Positions 36,815 through 47,953 are shown, counted from the stretch's first letter. The stretch is 64,000 nucleotides of DNA from Polynucleobacter sp. JS-Safj-400b-B2 (GCF_018881975.1 NZ_JACVPJ010000002.1:62001-126000); one strand, 5' to 3'. The notes: a model not told the origin generated them from the letters alone. Translations and numbers: made by a program.

Positions 36815-38440
36815 ATGACCCCAGCCCGCTTTAGACTTTCTCGACTTACCGCCTTTGGTTTGATCCTGAGTCAATCGCTCGGTCTTGGCACATGGTCATC
36901 TCAGGCATTGGCGCAAAGCCCCAATGCTGCCGCAAGACCCGCTTTACCTACTCCAATGAGTGCATCTACCCTGATTGGACTTGAGCAGCCCCCACAGATG
37001 ATTCCGCCGTCAAACAAACTAGCGGTACCGGCAGTTACAGCACCCTCTAATTTGAATGGCAATAAAAGTGCAGATACCAAAGGGCAATTAAACGATTTAA
37101 TTCAGCTGTATCAAGAAGCCGCTTTTAGCGACCCAGTATTAACCGCTGCCCGCTTTAATTACCAAGCAAGCAAAGAGCTCTACTGGCAAGGCTTTTCCTT
37201 GTTGATGCCGCAAGCTAATGCCACCCCTGGTGGTACCCGCTACTATCAACATGGCGTGGGTAGCACCGTGGTTTCAAACAACTCTGGTAACTCACGTGTC
37301 TTTGATCAAAAAAGTTACACCGTCACACTCACTCAACCTGTTTTTAACGTTGGCGCATTAGAACTTTTCAAACAGGGCTATCTCAATACCAAGCTGGCAG
37401 ATATGCGTTTTTTCTTGGCGCAGCAAGATTTAATCTTGCGGGTATCGCAGGCCTACTTTGATGCGCTGACTAGTCAAGATAACGTAGCACTCTATAAAAG
37501 TAAGAAGGACTTGATTAAGCAACAGCTTGAAGCTGCTCAGGCAAAATTTGATGCCGGCTTAGCAACGATTGTGGATGTAAATACTGCTCAAGCAGCCCTT
37601 GATCTAGCAAACTCTCAAGAGATCACCGCTCAGGCTGATCTGATTGTGAAGCGTGGTGCACTAGAACAAATTGTTGGGCGCCCCGTAGGAGCATTAAAGC
37701 CACTGGTGAAGGATGCCAAAATTGAAGGCGTACTCAAAGATCCACGCAGCAAGAGTAAAGATTCCAAAGGCTATCCTATTGCTGAGAGCGTCAACCCACC
37801 ACTTCCTCCTGGACAAACTCTCGACGACTGGATCAATCAAGCTGAATCTGCAAACTTTAATGTCTTAGCAGGACAGCTATCAGTGAGTCTTGCAGAAAGC
37901 ACATATCGCGGCGCACAAGCTTTAAATTACCCAACCATCAACTTAGTTGGCACATCGGGATACAACACCTCGAATGGCACGCCTAACAACTACACGCCAT
38001 CGAGCACCAATGTGTACAACAATACCTTGGGCCTACAAATGACGATTCCACTGGTTTCAGGTGGATATAACAGTTCTGTTATTCGTCAAAATGCAGCCTT
38101 GGTGGACGCAGCTAAAGCCAATTACGATAACTATCGTCGTACGGCCGCACAAAGCACCCGCACGGCATTTACAGGCTTTTATGGTGGCTTAGCAAGCGTA
38201 AAGGCTTATGAAGCAGCAGAACGCTCCACCACATCCGCATTAGAGTCCAGCAAGCTCGGATTCCAAGTAGGCACCTTAATTAATATTGATGTATTAATTG
38301 CATTGGATTCTGTTATCAATACTCGCTCTTTATTACAACAAGCAAGGTATAACACTATCCTAAATGCAATCAGATTGAAAGCATCCGCCGCTGCATTAAC
38401 GGATGAAGATTTAATAGCGATTAACTCTTTACTGCGCTAG
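36815..38440 (+). CDS. TolC family outer membrane channel protein
   Basis: The 541-residue protein has a signal peptide ending around SSQALAQS, then a Pro-rich linker, and two repeats of the outer membrane efflux domain with long helices ([61 protein letters not shown]). It should trimerise as the exit duct of a type I secretion or RND pump; no inner membrane partner is adjacent. The TAG stop shares a CTAG with the stop of the convergent heptosyltransferase. Confidence 0.92.
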   Translation: MTPARFRLSRLTAFGLILSQSLGLGTWSSQALAQSPNAAARPALPTPMSASTLIGLEQPPQMIPPSNKLAVPAVTAPSNLNGNKSADTKGQLNDLIQLYQEAAFSDPVLTAARFNYQASKELYWQGFSLLMPQANATPGGTRYYQHGVGSTVVSNNSGNSRVFDQKSYTVTLTQPVFNVGALELFKQGYLNTKLADMRFFLAQQDLILRVSQAYFDALTSQDNVALYKSKKDLIKQQLEAAQAKFDAGLATIVDVNTAQAALDLANSQEITAQADLIVKRGALEQIVGRPVGALKPLVKDAKIEGVLKDPRSKSKDSKGYPIAESVNPPLPPGQTLDDWINQAESANFNVLAGQLSVSLAESTYRGAQALNYPTINLVGTSGYNTSNGTPNNYTPSSTNVYNNTLGLQMTIPLVSGGYNSSVIRQNAALVDAAKANYDNYRRTAAQSTRTAFTGFYGGLASVKAYEAAERSTTSALESSKLGFQVGTLINIDVLIALDSVINTRSLLQQARYNTILNAIRLKASAAALTDEDLIAINSLLR

Positions 38441-39504
38441 GCTAACAAACTTAAAGAGACTTCAATGGCTTCTGCCACTGTCGGTGGCGCCTGAATATCA
38501 CCCACATTGCGAATGTTATTGGACCAATAACCCTCGGTCTTCCATCTTGGTGAGTCGCAATAGATCTCGACAGTAGGCTTTCCTAAAACAGCTGCAAGAT
38601 GTGTGAGGCCGGTATCAACACCTACTGCCAGTACGGCCCCTGCAATCACTGCAAAAGCTTCTTCAATGGAAAAGGCTCTCGGTACGATTGCACCCGGTAT
38701 TTGAGCAGCAAGATCATTGCTCACCACTCTCTCCGCTGCACTACCCCAAGGAAATACCACCTGATATCCTTTGCTGGCAAGCTGGTTTCCTAAAGCCACC
38801 CAGTTTTCATTCGGCCAACGCTTGGCTTCTCTAGCAGTTGAATGAAAAAACAAAACATAAGGCAACTTTAATTCTTTTAAGACCGCACCTGAATTGACGC
38901 TCAAAGAATCAATATAAGTCTTTGAGTAAAAATGAGGGGCATCGGTGCGATCAATCAGCGGCCAATTTAAAGCGGAAGACATCACCCAGCGTGAGCGCTC
39001 TACCGCATGACACTGCACTGGTATTTGCACAGACTGGTTATAAAAATATCGAGCAATGGGTTCATATCCAGAAAACTCAGTTGCATTAGCCAAGCCAGCA
39101 ACTATCGCATCTGGTGTCTTGCTTGCAAGAGAGCAAACGATGGCTGACTTGAGTAGCCCTTGCGTTTCTATGACGACGTCATAAGTCACTGCTTGCAAAT
39201 CTTTTTTGAAGGCAAAAAATTGCCGCCATGTAGCGAGCATCAATAGATTCTTTTTCCAGCGACGTAAACCAAAGGGAATGATGCGATCAATGCCCTTAAA
39301 GTCGCCCTTAGATAGCAGCGGTGTAAGCAAGTGAACATAACCCTCTTCAACCACCCAATCAATTTGAGCGTTTGGTAGACGTGCCCGCAAATCCCAAACA
39401 ATAGGAAGGTTATGAAGCACATCCCCTAAGGAAGAGAGCTTCACTAACAAAATCTTAGGGTTTGAGGGGTTAGCCTTTGAATGGGTCGAAGATAAATCGC
39501 TCAT
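38437..39504 (-). CDS. waaC: Lipopolysaccharide heptosyltransferase I
   Basis: The 355-residue GT9 protein begins KILLVKLSSLGDVLHNLPIV after a short tail and contains YVLFFHSTAREAKRWPNENW and VGVDTGLTHLAAVLGKPTVEIY. WaaC adds the first L-glycero-D-manno-heptose to Kdo in the inner core. It is convergent with the TolC gene by a 4-base overlap and follows rfbC by 41 bases. Confidence 0.9.
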   Translation of the reverse strand: MSDLSSTHSKANPSNPKILLVKLSSLGDVLHNLPIVWDLRARLPNAQIDWVVEEGYVHLLTPLLSKGDFKGIDRIIPFGLRRWKKNLLMLATWRQFFAFKKDLQAVTYDVVIETQGLLKSAIVCSLASKTPDAIVAGLANATEFSGYEPIARYFYNQSVQIPVQCHAVERSRWVMSSALNWPLIDRTDAPHFYSKTYIDSLSVNSGAVLKELKLPYVLFFHSTAREAKRWPNENWVALGNQLASKGYQVVFPWGSAAERVVSNDLAAQIPGAIVPRAFSIEEAFAVIAGAVLAVGVDTGLTHLAAVLGKPTVEIYCDSPRWKTEGYWSNNIRNVGDIQAPPTVAEAIEVSLSLLA

Positions 39505-39545
39505 GGGAGGATTATCTTATCTTTTCGAAGTGACCCAGCTAAAGA

Positions 39546-40112
39546 TTAGAACTTAGGCGCAGCATCCCAGACCAAGCCAGCAGCATCTTTGTCATTCATA
39601 TTAGGCAAAATACCAGCAGGTAAAGGCCACTCTATGCCAACTGTTACATCATTCCAAGCAAGGCAAGCTTCGCTCTGTGGGTGATAGTAATCAGTCGTTT
39701 TATACAAAAACTCAGCTGTTGGAGTAAGCACTAAAAAGCCATGGGCTAACTGAGCCGGAATCCACAATTGCTTATGGTTCTCTGCACTTAATTCAACACC
39801 TACCCATTTGCCATAAGTTGGCGAATCTTTACGAATATCTACAGCCACATCAAACACACTTCCTGCAACCACTCGAACTAATTTACCTTGAGTCTTTTCC
39901 ATTTGATAATGCAAGCCACGCAAAGTCCACTGGCGGGAAAAGGAATGGTTATCTTGCACAAACTGCACATCAAGACCGGTTGCCTTAGCAAAGTCTTCCG
40001 CATTAAATGATTCAGTAAACCAACCACGCTCGTCACCAAATACCTTAGGCTCGACAATAAAAACATCATGAATGGCAGTAGGCGTTAACTGCAACTTAGA
40101 TGAGGCGGTCAT
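39546..40112 (-). CDS. rfbC: dTDP-4-dehydrorhamnose 3,5-epimerase
   Basis: The 188-residue protein has [24 protein letters not shown] with the catalytic His, [12 protein letters not shown] and [15 protein letters not shown]. It performs the third step of dTDP-L-rhamnose synthesis. The ATGA overlap with rfbA shows translational coupling, and all four rhamnose genes are in the order rfbB-D-A-C. Confidence 0.97.
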   Translation of the reverse strand: MTASSKLQLTPTAIHDVFIVEPKVFGDERGWFTESFNAEDFAKATGLDVQFVQDNHSFSRQWTLRGLHYQMEKTQGKLVRVVAGSVFDVAVDIRKDSPTYGKWVGVELSAENHKQLWIPAQLAHGFLVLTPTAEFLYKTTDYYHPQSEACLAWNDVTVGIEWPLPAGILPNMNDKDAAGLVWDAAPKF

Positions 40113-41038
40113 TTAACAGACTTCTTTGCTGAGAGTGAAATAGGCTGAGGAGAAGTATTGAGCTCATTCAAAATCTTACCAAGATACTGACCATAGCTAT
40201 TCTTGCTTAACTGTGCTGCAACCTTTTGAACGGCCTCTGCAGTAATCCAACTCTGGCGATAGGCAATTTCTTCAGGGCAAGCCACCATCAAACCTTGGCG
40301 CTTTTGCAAGGTAGCAATAAAGCCTGCCGCATCCAACAAAGAATCATGTGTTCCAGTATCCAACCAGGCAAAGCCGCGACCCATGATCTCAACACTCAAT
40401 TCATTCTTTTCAAGATAGACACGATTCACATCCGTAATTTCGAGCTCGCCACGCGCGCTAGGCTTAATAGAGGCGGCGATATCACAGACTTGGTTGTCAT
40501 AGAAATATAAACCGGTTACTGCATAGTTACTGCGTGGCTTTAGTGGTTTCTCTTCAATGGATAGTGCTTTGTAGTCCCTATCAAACTCCACTACACCGTA
40601 ACGCTCTGGATCATTCACGTGATACGCAAATACAGATGCGCCCGAAGTGCGATCGTTTGCACTATTGAGTTGATCTACCAATTCATGGCCATAGAAAATA
40701 TTGTCGCCAAGCACTAAAGCACTCGGACTATTGCCAACGAAATTCTTGCCCAAGGTGAATGCTTGTGCCAAACCATCCGGGGATGGCTGCACGCAATACT
40801 CAATATTGAGACCCCATTGGGAACCATCACCTAGGAGTTCAGAAAAACGTGGGGTATCGTGCGGCGTGGAAATCAACAAAATATCGCGAATACCCGCCAG
40901 CATCAAGGTGCTTAATGGGTAATACACCATGGGCTTATCGTAGACTGGCATTAATTGCTTAGAAACTGCCTGTGTGACTGGGTAAAGACGGGTACCAGAC
41001 CCGCCCGCCAAAATAATGCCTTTACGATTTACAGCCAT
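40109..41038 (-). CDS. rfbA: Glucose-1-phosphate thymidylyltransferase
   Basis: The 309-residue protein has [50 protein letters not shown] and [13 protein letters not shown]. It makes dTDP-glucose from dTTP and glucose-1-phosphate, the entry to rhamnose synthesis. It sits 41 bases after rfbD. Confidence 0.97.
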   Translation of the reverse strand: MAVNRKGIILAGGSGTRLYPVTQAVSKQLMPVYDKPMVYYPLSTLMLAGIRDILLISTPHDTPRFSELLGDGSQWGLNIEYCVQPSPDGLAQAFTLGKNFVGNSPSALVLGDNIFYGHELVDQLNSANDRTSGASVFAYHVNDPERYGVVEFDRDYKALSIEEKPLKPRSNYAVTGLYFYDNQVCDIAASIKPSARGELEITDVNRVYLEKNELSVEIMGRGFAWLDTGTHDSLLDAAGFIATLQKRQGLMVACPEEIAYRQSWITAEAVQKVAAQLSKNSYGQYLGKILNELNTSPQPISLSAKKSVK

Positions 41039-41079
41039 CCATATCCCCTATTTTTGTACCTCAAGTGAGCTATAGGCTC

Positions 41080-42054
41080 TTAAATCAAACCTTTTGCAGC
41101 CAACTTGGATACATATTCTTGAACCATGCCATCCCAAACTGGGAACTCTGGCACATTTTGGAGTTCATTATAAGAGTTTGAAGCGTTTAAACCTGCATTT
41201 TGCAGGGCAGAGCGCAGTTTGGCGCTCTCCATACGAGAATTCATCGGCCTTGGGGCTGGCAAGGGGTATTCAACGGCCAGAATAGGCTTGATGGTTTCTG
41301 GTTTGGCTCTGAGCTCAATGCCGGCATTTATGGCTGTCTGAACAGCAAAACTGGCTAGGCCATGCCAAGTAGTCTCGCCAGCGGGTACGGCATGATAAAT
41401 ACCCGATGGAAACTGTTTTAACTTTCCTTGAGAGTCTAGCGCCAAACCGAGACTGATCTGAGCCAGCCACTCCGCACTAGTTGGCACGCCATGCTGGTCA
41501 TGAATCACTTTTAACTCTTCGCGCTCTTTTGCTAAGCGCAACATCGTGCGAATGAAATTACCGCCATCGCCATAAACCCAGCTGGTACGGAAAATAGCGA
41601 ATTGACCTTTGGATGAATTTGTAAATGCCAGCTCTATGGCCTCTTCACCCGCGGCCTTACTTTTTCCATAAACACCTAATGGATTACGCATGTCGGTTTC
41701 AATATAGACACCATCCTTACTGCCATCGAATACATAATCCGTTGAATAATGAAGGAAGGTAGCGTTATTTTCAGTAGCATAGTGCGCCATTAATTCGGGA
41801 GCTTTTGCATTCACTGCATAAGCTAAATCGATTTCAGTTTCTGCTTTATCAACTGCCGTATAAGCAGAGGCGTTAATAATGAGATTAGGTTTTGCTACAT
41901 TTAATTGTGCAAGTACATCGACCTCTTTACTAAGGTCACATTGCGCTCTACCAAGGTAAGTGATGTGGAAATTACTATGGCTAGGCAGTTGCTCAAATAG
42001 AGCTTTAAACGCTTTACCTAGCTGGCCATCTTTTCCGAAAACTAAAATATTCAC
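41080..42054 (-). CDS. rfbD: dTDP-4-dehydrorhamnose reductase
   Basis: The 324-residue SDR protein starts with GTG at 42054 and has NILVFGKDGQLGKAFKALF, YSTDYVFDGSKDG and the catalytic YGKSKAAGEEA. It makes the final reduction to dTDP-L-rhamnose. It is about 25 residues longer than E. coli RfbD, mainly near the C-terminus (VQEYVSKLAAKGLI). Confidence 0.95.
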   Translation of the reverse strand: MNILVFGKDGQLGKAFKALFEQLPSHSNFHITYLGRAQCDLSKEVDVLAQLNVAKPNLIINASAYTAVDKAETEIDLAYAVNAKAPELMAHYATENNATFLHYSTDYVFDGSKDGVYIETDMRNPLGVYGKSKAAGEEAIELAFTNSSKGQFAIFRTSWVYGDGGNFIRTMLRLAKEREELKVIHDQHGVPTSAEWLAQISLGLALDSQGKLKQFPSGIYHAVPAGETTWHGLASFAVQTAINAGIELRAKPETIKPILAVEYPLPAPRPMNSRMESAKLRSALQNAGLNASNSYNELQNVPEFPVWDGMVQEYVSKLAAKGLI

Positions 42055-42081
42055 GTGACTATTAAATCTCTATGTTTACTG

Positions 42082-43140
42082 TTAGTTGTACTGCTTTTGC
42101 AGCCAGTCGCGATAAGAACCGCTCACCACACCATCAATCCAAACTGGGTTATCTAGATACCACTGCACGGTTTTACGAATACCAGTATCAAAGGTCTCGG
42201 CGGGACGCCAGCCTAAATCACGCTCAACCTTGCTAGCATCAATCGCATAACGACGGTCATGGCCCGGGCGGTCTTTTACAAAAGTAATTTGCTCAGCGTA
42301 GGACTTACCGTCCGCGCGAGGCTTGAGTTCATCCAAAATACTACAAATCGTTTTTACAACATTCATATTGGCTTTTTCATTCCAGCCACCAATGTTGTAA
42401 GTCTCACCCAATTTACCCTTAGCTAATACTTCCCGAATGGCTGAGCAATGATCGCCGACATAGAGCCAATCACGGATTTGTTGACCATCTCCATAAATAG
42501 GTAATGGCTTGCTATTGAGGGCATTCAAAATGACCAAGGGAATGAGTTTTTCTGGGAAATGATAAGGTCCGTAGTTATTAGAGCAGTTAGTGGTTACCAC
42601 TGGGAAACCATAGGTATGAAACCAAGCGCGCACTAAATGATCAGAAGCCGCCTTAGATGCTGAATAAGGACTATTAGGCTCGTAAGGATTTGTTTCGGTG
42701 AAAGCGGGATCAGTCAAAGATAGTGAACCATATACTTCATCGGTAGATACATGGTGAAAGCGAAACGCCTCTTTAGCCGCTCCTTCCAGAGTATTCCAAT
42801 ATTCACGCGCGCACTCTAATAAATTGAATGTGCCAACAATATTGGTTTCTACGAAATCTGCAGGTCCATGAATCGAGCGGTCCACATGACTCTCGGCAGC
42901 GAAATTCACAATGGCACGTGGCCGATGTTCTTTCAATAATTTGGCGACCAACTCTTTATCGCCAATATCGCCATGAACAAATACATGGCGGGAATCATTT
43001 TTTAAAGGATCTAAGGTCGCTAAATTACCGGCATAGGTTAATTTATCCAAATTCACCACACCTTCATTGCCCGGCACTTTCAACCAGTCCAGAACAAAAT
43101 TACCGCCAATGAAGCCAGCACCACCCGTTACGAGAATCAT
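42082..43140 (-). CDS. rfbB: dTDP-glucose 4,6-dehydratase
   Basis: The 352-residue SDR enzyme has [46 protein letters not shown] and [15 protein letters not shown]. It converts dTDP-glucose to the 4-keto-6-deoxy intermediate. It is the first gene of rfbBDAC; the 104-base gap to the divergent gene at 43245 should hold the promoter. Confidence 0.97.
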   Translation of the reverse strand: MILVTGGAGFIGGNFVLDWLKVPGNEGVVNLDKLTYAGNLATLDPLKNDSRHVFVHGDIGDKELVAKLLKEHRPRAIVNFAAESHVDRSIHGPADFVETNIVGTFNLLECAREYWNTLEGAAKEAFRFHHVSTDEVYGSLSLTDPAFTETNPYEPNSPYSASKAASDHLVRAWFHTYGFPVVTTNCSNNYGPYHFPEKLIPLVILNALNSKPLPIYGDGQQIRDWLYVGDHCSAIREVLAKGKLGETYNIGGWNEKANMNVVKTICSILDELKPRADGKSYAEQITFVKDRPGHDRRYAIDASKVERDLGWRPAETFDTGIRKTVQWYLDNPVWIDGVVSGSYRDWLQKQYN

Positions 43141-43244
43141 AAAAAACCCTACTAATGAAGTTACCCTAGATTATCATTGCTTACAAAGCAGAGAAGTCAA
43201 CTCTATATTTAAGTTTTTGATTTTAATCACTATTTCACCTATAC

Positions 43245-44042
43245 ATGCAAAAAATTGTCCTGTTCCGAATTAGTAGCAAAGGTTATCCCAAGGTTAAAGT
43301 CGATGGGGTCAATAAGTACGACTCCCTGAAGAACCTTGCTCAAACTTTTCAAGGTTGGAAATTTATTTGCGTCGCTGACAACTGTGATGAAGCATTAATT
43401 GGGCACATCAAAGCAAATTATCAATTTGATCAATTGATTGAAACAAAACTCGGTAATCCTGGCTCATTTTGGAAGTTGTATGAAATTGCTCTTGATATCG
43501 CAAAAGATGATGACATCTTTTACTTTATTGAGGATGACTACCTTCATCTTCCAGAGGCGCCAAGCGCTCTTGAAGAGGGCTTACATTATTTTGACTATGT
43601 CACTCTGTATGACCATCCCGATAAATACAAGCTGCACCATGGCCCCATAAACCCTTACGCTAAACGCAATCAATACTCTGAATCAACTGAAGTTGTAGCA
43701 GGTCCCACTCAATGGTGGCGCACATCAAACTCCACCACGATGACCTTTGCTGTAACAGGTAAAACATTGAGGGCAGATGCTGATATTTGGTCTATTACCA
43801 AAACAGCCAAAAAGGATTTTGATTTCGATAACTTTTGCGTCATCACCAAGCAACCCATGATGGCCAAATCAAGATATATCAAGCAAATTCCACGCCGACT
43901 CCAGTTTTGGTCTAAGCCTAGGCGTTACTTGGGCATTAGCATTCCAGGCTTAGCGCTTCATTTAGAACAGGCCTACCTAAAGAAGAATGATGAAGTTCGC
44001 TTTACTTTGCCCCCACAGACTTACCCTAGCAAAGTTAAATAG
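43245..44042 (+). CDS. Putative glycosyltransferase of unknown family
   Basis: The 265-residue protein has an N-terminal alpha/beta region (KIVLFRISSKGYPKVKVDG, ICVADNCDEALIG) and a DxD-like metal-binding motif in FYFIEDDYLHLPEAP at about residues 89-103, then AGPTQWWRTSNSTTMTFAVT. I do not recognise a named family. The fold pattern and its place between rfbB and a GT17-like gene suggest a GT-A-type transferase acting on surface glycan. It ends 11 bases before the next gene's start. Confidence 0.6.
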   Translation: MQKIVLFRISSKGYPKVKVDGVNKYDSLKNLAQTFQGWKFICVADNCDEALIGHIKANYQFDQLIETKLGNPGSFWKLYEIALDIAKDDDIFYFIEDDYLHLPEAPSALEEGLHYFDYVTLYDHPDKYKLHHGPINPYAKRNQYSESTEVVAGPTQWWRTSNSTTMTFAVTGKTLRADADIWSITKTAKKDFDFDNFCVITKQPMMAKSRYIKQIPRRLQFWSKPRRYLGISIPGLALHLEQAYLKKNDEVRFTLPPQTYPSKVK

Positions 44043-44052
44043 AATTCACGGA

Positions 44053-44901
44053 ATGACTAAGCCCAAGCTACTGGACGTTTTTTTGTTCTACAACGAACTC
44101 GATTTGCTCAAAGCTCGACTTGAGTATTTGGGTCCCATAGTTGATCACTTCATCATTTCTGAAGCCAATGTAGACTTTTCGGGACGTCCGAAAGAATTTT
44201 TACTAAGCACAGAGCTTGTAAACACTCTGCCGTTTTCTGAAAAGATCATCTATCACCGCGAATATCTCAATCTCAACTCGATTCCTTGGTTATTTAAAAA
44301 ACTGAAATATCGAAACCGTTTTACACGCTATCTTTGGAAGATTCAGGATGCCCAAAGGAACTCCACCCTAGTCCCCCTAAGATCTTTTAGCCAAAATGAC
44401 ATCGTAGTTTTTAGTGACTTAGATGAGTTTCCAAGCGAGACGGCTTTAGGCGAAGGAATCAAGGCCCTAAAGGTAGATAATCTCCAACATCAAGAACCCC
44501 ACGCCTATAGCCTGAATCAGACTTTTTATTACTACAACCTCAATAATGCTGCGCCTAATGATCAATTTTATGGATCAGTCATGACAACGCTGGGCACATT
44601 CAGAAAGTATCTACCTCATCGCTTTAGAAGCGGGAAAAACGATTTTGAGCACATCGCATCTGGAGGCTGGCATTTTTCCTACTTCATGGAGGAAGAGAAA
44701 ATTCTGAATAAGATTTATGCGATTAGTGATGTTGAGAATTTAAGTCACTTTAAAAATTTATCTAAAGAAGAAATTCAGAAAAAAATATTGTCTGGTTCAG
44801 ATCTTTACGATCGTAACACTACATTAAGCGACCAGGAGCGCCACAAAATACCTGAAAGGGTACAAATAGCGCTTCAGAAATATCTGCCTAACTGCGTGTA
44901 A
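44053..44901 (+). CDS. GT17-like glycosyltransferase
   Basis: From the ATG at 44053 the protein is 282 residues, beginning MTKPKLLDVFLFYNELDLLK, with VDHFIISEANVDFSGRPK, the DxD-like FSDLDEFPS and a C-terminal GGWHFSYFM. These match glycosyltransferase family 17, named for beta-1,4-N-acetylglucosaminyltransferases. In bacteria such proteins occur in O-antigen or capsule loci. Its end overlaps the convergent next gene by 14 bases. Confidence 0.8.
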   Translation: MTKPKLLDVFLFYNELDLLKARLEYLGPIVDHFIISEANVDFSGRPKEFLLSTELVNTLPFSEKIIYHREYLNLNSIPWLFKKLKYRNRFTRYLWKIQDAQRNSTLVPLRSFSQNDIVVFSDLDEFPSETALGEGIKALKVDNLQHQEPHAYSLNQTFYYYNLNNAAPNDQFYGSVMTTLGTFRKYLPHRFRSGKNDFEHIASGGWHFSYFMEEEKILNKIYAISDVENLSHFKNLSKEEIQKKILSGSDLYDRNTTLSDQERHKIPERVQIALQKYLPNCV

Positions 44902-45796
44902 ATCTTTTCTGAAGATAATGACGCAGCCATTTCCTCAGTTTTTTTGGCTCCAAAAATTCTTTAGTCGGAAATTTCGAGAGTAGTTGATTAACTGGCGCTG
45001 TAATGACAATTTTTCCATTGGGTCCTGGCTGAGCGTAGTTATTGGGCACATGATGAATGAGGCAGCGCTCATCTACATGAACCGTATCTAGCTTGTAGGG
45101 AACAAGATTTCTAGTGCTGAATCCCTGAGGCACATTGGCGAATGTTACTCCTTGAGCCGCCTTTTCCTGTATGCCCCACACCCCAGAATTTGGGTTGTAG
45201 GTGGGGCCATTCAAATGCTCGAACATGAGCTCACGATCCATAAGATACATGCCCTGGTAAAGCTCAGGAAGATTAATAAAGGCCAAATTTTCTTTAACCT
45301 GGACCCTTGGTAGCGCATAAATATAAAACGGATGGGGGCAATCCGAACTGAACCATCGGTCATCATTTATCTTCTTTTCTACCCTCAAAAAAGATGGGAT
45401 CAAACCATAAGGCCTCAGTAGCTCACGACTCTCAACCCAATAACTCATATTCTGACGAGTGATTAATGTGTCATCTTCCAGATACATAAAATGGGTGAAT
45501 GATTTATCCTCAAGCAAGTCTTTAAATACTGGGAAATGGGCCCATGTCAGTAACAAAGGATGGCCTAGCGTGTCGGGAATAAAAAATCTGAATTCATAGC
45601 CTTTACCAGCTATCACTGATTCCAATTTTTTTAACTCGTCTGAATTTTTAGTATTGGTAACAATGATGACCAATACTTCAGATCCAAGATTAGCGAAATC
45701 ATTACTAATCTGATCTAAATAGAGAAGTCTTGACTCATTAAAATGACAGCAAATAGCTATCGCTAATTTTTTAGGTAGGCCTTTTTCGAGCTTCAT
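44888..45796 (-). CDS. Putative glycosyltransferase, family not recognised
   Basis: The 302-residue protein has an N-terminal Rossmann-like pattern (KLAIAICCHFNESRLLYLDQ, VLVIIVTNTKNSDELKKLE) and a metal-binding-like motif in FMYLEDDTLI at about residues 110-119, followed by aromatic-rich sequence and a basic tail. The EDD context suggests a GT-A fold. It lies at the 3' end of a run of minus-strand glycan genes. Substrate unknown. Confidence 0.55.
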   Translation of the reverse strand: MKLEKGLPKKLAIAICCHFNESRLLYLDQISNDFANLGSEVLVIIVTNTKNSDELKKLESVIAGKGYEFRFFIPDTLGHPLLLTWAHFPVFKDLLEDKSFTHFMYLEDDTLITRQNMSYWVESRELLRPYGLIPSFLRVEKKINDDRWFSSDCPHPFYIYALPRVQVKENLAFINLPELYQGMYLMDRELMFEHLNGPTYNPNSGVWGIQEKAAQGVTFANVPQGFSTRNLVPYKLDTVHVDERCLIHHVPNNYAQPGPNGKIVITAPVNQLLSKFPTKEFLEPKKLRKWLRHYLQKRFTRS

Positions 45797-45810
45797 AAAG
45801 TGAATTTACT

Positions 45811-47157
45811 TTAGCGCCTTAGCTTAGGACTCACCACTGGAGCTAAAGCAACCATAGTAGCCGAGAGAGTCATAAAAAATAGCGTCGCTTCGAAATATTG
45901 CTTCCAGGTAATCTCAGCAATTAAGCCAAAAGGAATAAAAGCAAGACAAACAATTACCCACGGCAATACGACTGAAGACTTACTTTTTAGACCAAAGTAT
46001 ATGATTGAAAACATTGATGAGAAAATTAATACCAACCCAGGAATACCAAACGCCAAGCCAAAGTCAATCCAACCACTATGCACTTGACCTACGTGTTCAT
46101 GAGGTATTTGGGCTTGATCCTGGAGTCCGTTAAAAGATCGATTGATGGAGCCATATCCCAAAGGGTATTGTGAAATCAATCTAATACCTACAGCTGCATA
46201 GGCGAACCTAGAGTAAGTGTTCAGAGCAGCCTCAACACCCCTACTATTTAAAGGTGCAGGAACACTACCTTCGCGCTTTTGCCATTGCTTATTCGTATCA
46301 ATATCAAGACCCAATGCAGCATCTTGAAAGACGGAATCCCAGCCTCTAGATGCCAGTGACTTATGGCCTTCCCATATTCCCGCAGATAAAACAACTATTA
46401 CCACCAAAATTGCACAAGACAACATCTTAGAGCCACCCCGATGCAAGATAGAATTGATCACAACCACAATTGCTAAGAGTACACACAGAGCCAGGGCGAT
46501 GGCGATGCCGTTTTTAGTGCTAGAGACTAAAGCCGATACCAAAACCAACACTAACCCCAATAACCATAAGACAATCTGAACTGTTTTTGCTTTATCAATC
46601 CTACCCCTCATCAAAAGGATGAGGTTACCAGTCGCGACTGCAGCAGCAATCGCACCAAAATATGCTGTCTCTATTTTGGTAAATAGAAAACGAACAAAAT
46701 CATTGGGTTTTACTAAACCATGATTCAAGTAGGAGGCCCAGCAATAAGAAGCCATATTAATGAATGGGGTAAAGAAAAGGGCAATGTACAAATAAAGTCG
46801 TAGCCTGGAATCATTCATAATCGCAATGCCTAAACCAACTGCAGCAACCGAACCCAGCAAAGACCTCATCCATAGACCCTTAATTTCTGAGAGCTCAAGT
46901 TCGGGATTTAAAGAGAAAAAGGTGTAATGAATAAGTACCCAGAAAAACAAGCTACCTATACAAAGTAGGGGTAGCAATCTAGAGCCTGCGATTTTCAATA
47001 TATCCCAGTTGTAGCGGATCAGTCCAATAGCAGATAAACATCCGGCAACTAATAAAACATGGCGTAAAGCAATTGTATTAGGGGCGACCCAAATAAATAA
47101 CAAGCCAACAATGCTTGCAACTGAAGCGGTGGCCAGCTGTTTCTCAGTAATTTTCAT
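45811..47157 (-). CDS. O-antigen ligase/polymerase family membrane protein
   Basis: The 448-residue protein has about eleven hydrophobic segments and a large hydrophilic loop toward the C-terminal third (near residues 265-355, including YSRFAYAAVGIRLISQYPLG and HSGWIDFGLAFGIPG), the pattern of the Wzy_C/WaaL superfamily. It should either ligate O-antigen to lipid A-core or polymerise repeat units in the periplasm. The His-containing periplasmic motif favours a ligase, but the two classes cannot be told apart by sequence alone. Confidence 0.8.
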   Translation of the reverse strand: MKITEKQLATASVASIVGLLFIWVAPNTIALRHVLLVAGCLSAIGLIRYNWDILKIAGSRLLPLLCIGSLFFWVLIHYTFFSLNPELELSEIKGLWMRSLLGSVAAVGLGIAIMNDSRLRLYLYIALFFTPFINMASYCWASYLNHGLVKPNDFVRFLFTKIETAYFGAIAAAVATGNLILLMRGRIDKAKTVQIVLWLLGLVLVLVSALVSSTKNGIAIALALCVLLAIVVVINSILHRGGSKMLSCAILVVIVVLSAGIWEGHKSLASRGWDSVFQDAALGLDIDTNKQWQKREGSVPAPLNSRGVEAALNTYSRFAYAAVGIRLISQYPLGYGSINRSFNGLQDQAQIPHEHVGQVHSGWIDFGLAFGIPGLVLIFSSMFSIIYFGLKSKSSVVLPWVIVCLAFIPFGLIAEITWKQYFEATLFFMTLSATMVALAPVVSPKLRR

Positions 47158-47161
47158 ATTT

Positions 47162-47953
47162 TTAAGTACTTAGTTGCCAAAATTTTAGTTTCATATAATG
47201 TTTTCGCATTTTCCACTTGAATCGTACTTTTTCAGCAATCTCTTTTGCCAATCGAGTTCTACCTTGCTCGCATAATGAAGCAATCAAATCATAGGCATCA
47301 AGACTGCTCAAATAATTTTCTGGCAGGATGTTAATAAATGTCTTTAATTCTGAATCATTCAGAACTCTACCGAAGTTGAAAAATCCATGAAACCCAAATG
47401 CTGGATGCCATGCTGTTCGCTCAACCGCAAACTGCTCAGCAATATCAACCGGGGCAATCTGGATATTTTTCTGTTTCAAGAAATCTTTGTTATCTGCACA
47501 AATACAGTAGTCCTCTGGATGCTTTTTCACAAAATTGGGTTGTTGGATTATCTGGAGCAGCCTCTTTGAGCGCAAAGAGAATCCTCCATTGCCGACCGGG
47601 GTTTTGGGATGATGCGGCCAAACAGGTCCAATGTAGTCATACTTGAGAAACTCATCGTTCCATAGCTGAGGATGAATTACAAAACTATCCCACTGAATAA
47701 CTAAAACATGGGTGCCATCTACGTATTGATCAAGTCCTGTTAATAAAAGCTCAGAATAGTCTTTGATAGTTCTGATAGGCGGAGCTTGCGCATACTCAAT
47801 ATCAGCTCTTTTTGCCTTAAGACGATCTAAATTCGTAATGAGCACTACTTTGGCAAACTGCGTGCCACTTAAGCAGCGATCTATTGCCCAATGTGCTAAC
47901 TCTGGCTCGCGTGTTTCCACACATAGCAAAGTGATATTGGATAAATTGAGCAT
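47162..47953 (-). CDS. DUF5672 family glycosyltransferase-like protein
   Basis: The 263-residue protein contains VLVIQWDSFVIHPQLWNDEF, YDYIGPVWPHH and GNGGFSLRSKRLLQI, which match DUF5672, a family with a GT-A-like fold found in polysaccharide loci. The activity has not been established to my knowledge. It precedes the ligase gene by 4 bases, suggesting coupled translation. Confidence 0.78.
   Translation of the reverse strand: MLNLSNITLLCVETREPELAHWAIDRCLSGTQFAKVVLITNLDRLKAKRADIEYAQAPPIRTIKDYSELLLTGLDQYVDGTHVLVIQWDSFVIHPQLWNDEFLKYDYIGPVWPHHPKTPVGNGGFSLRSKRLLQIIQQPNFVKKHPEDYCICADNKDFLKQKNIQIAPVDIAEQFAVERTAWHPAFGFHGFFNFGRVLNDSELKTFINILPENYLSSLDAYDLIASLCEQGRTRLAKEIAEKVRFKWKMRKHYMKLKFWQLST

Noticed and set aside
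36695..36874. 60-residue N-terminal extension of UppP
   Set aside because: The open frame continues upstream, but that part overlaps the divergent tolC gene and the ATG at 36694 gives the standard UppP start.
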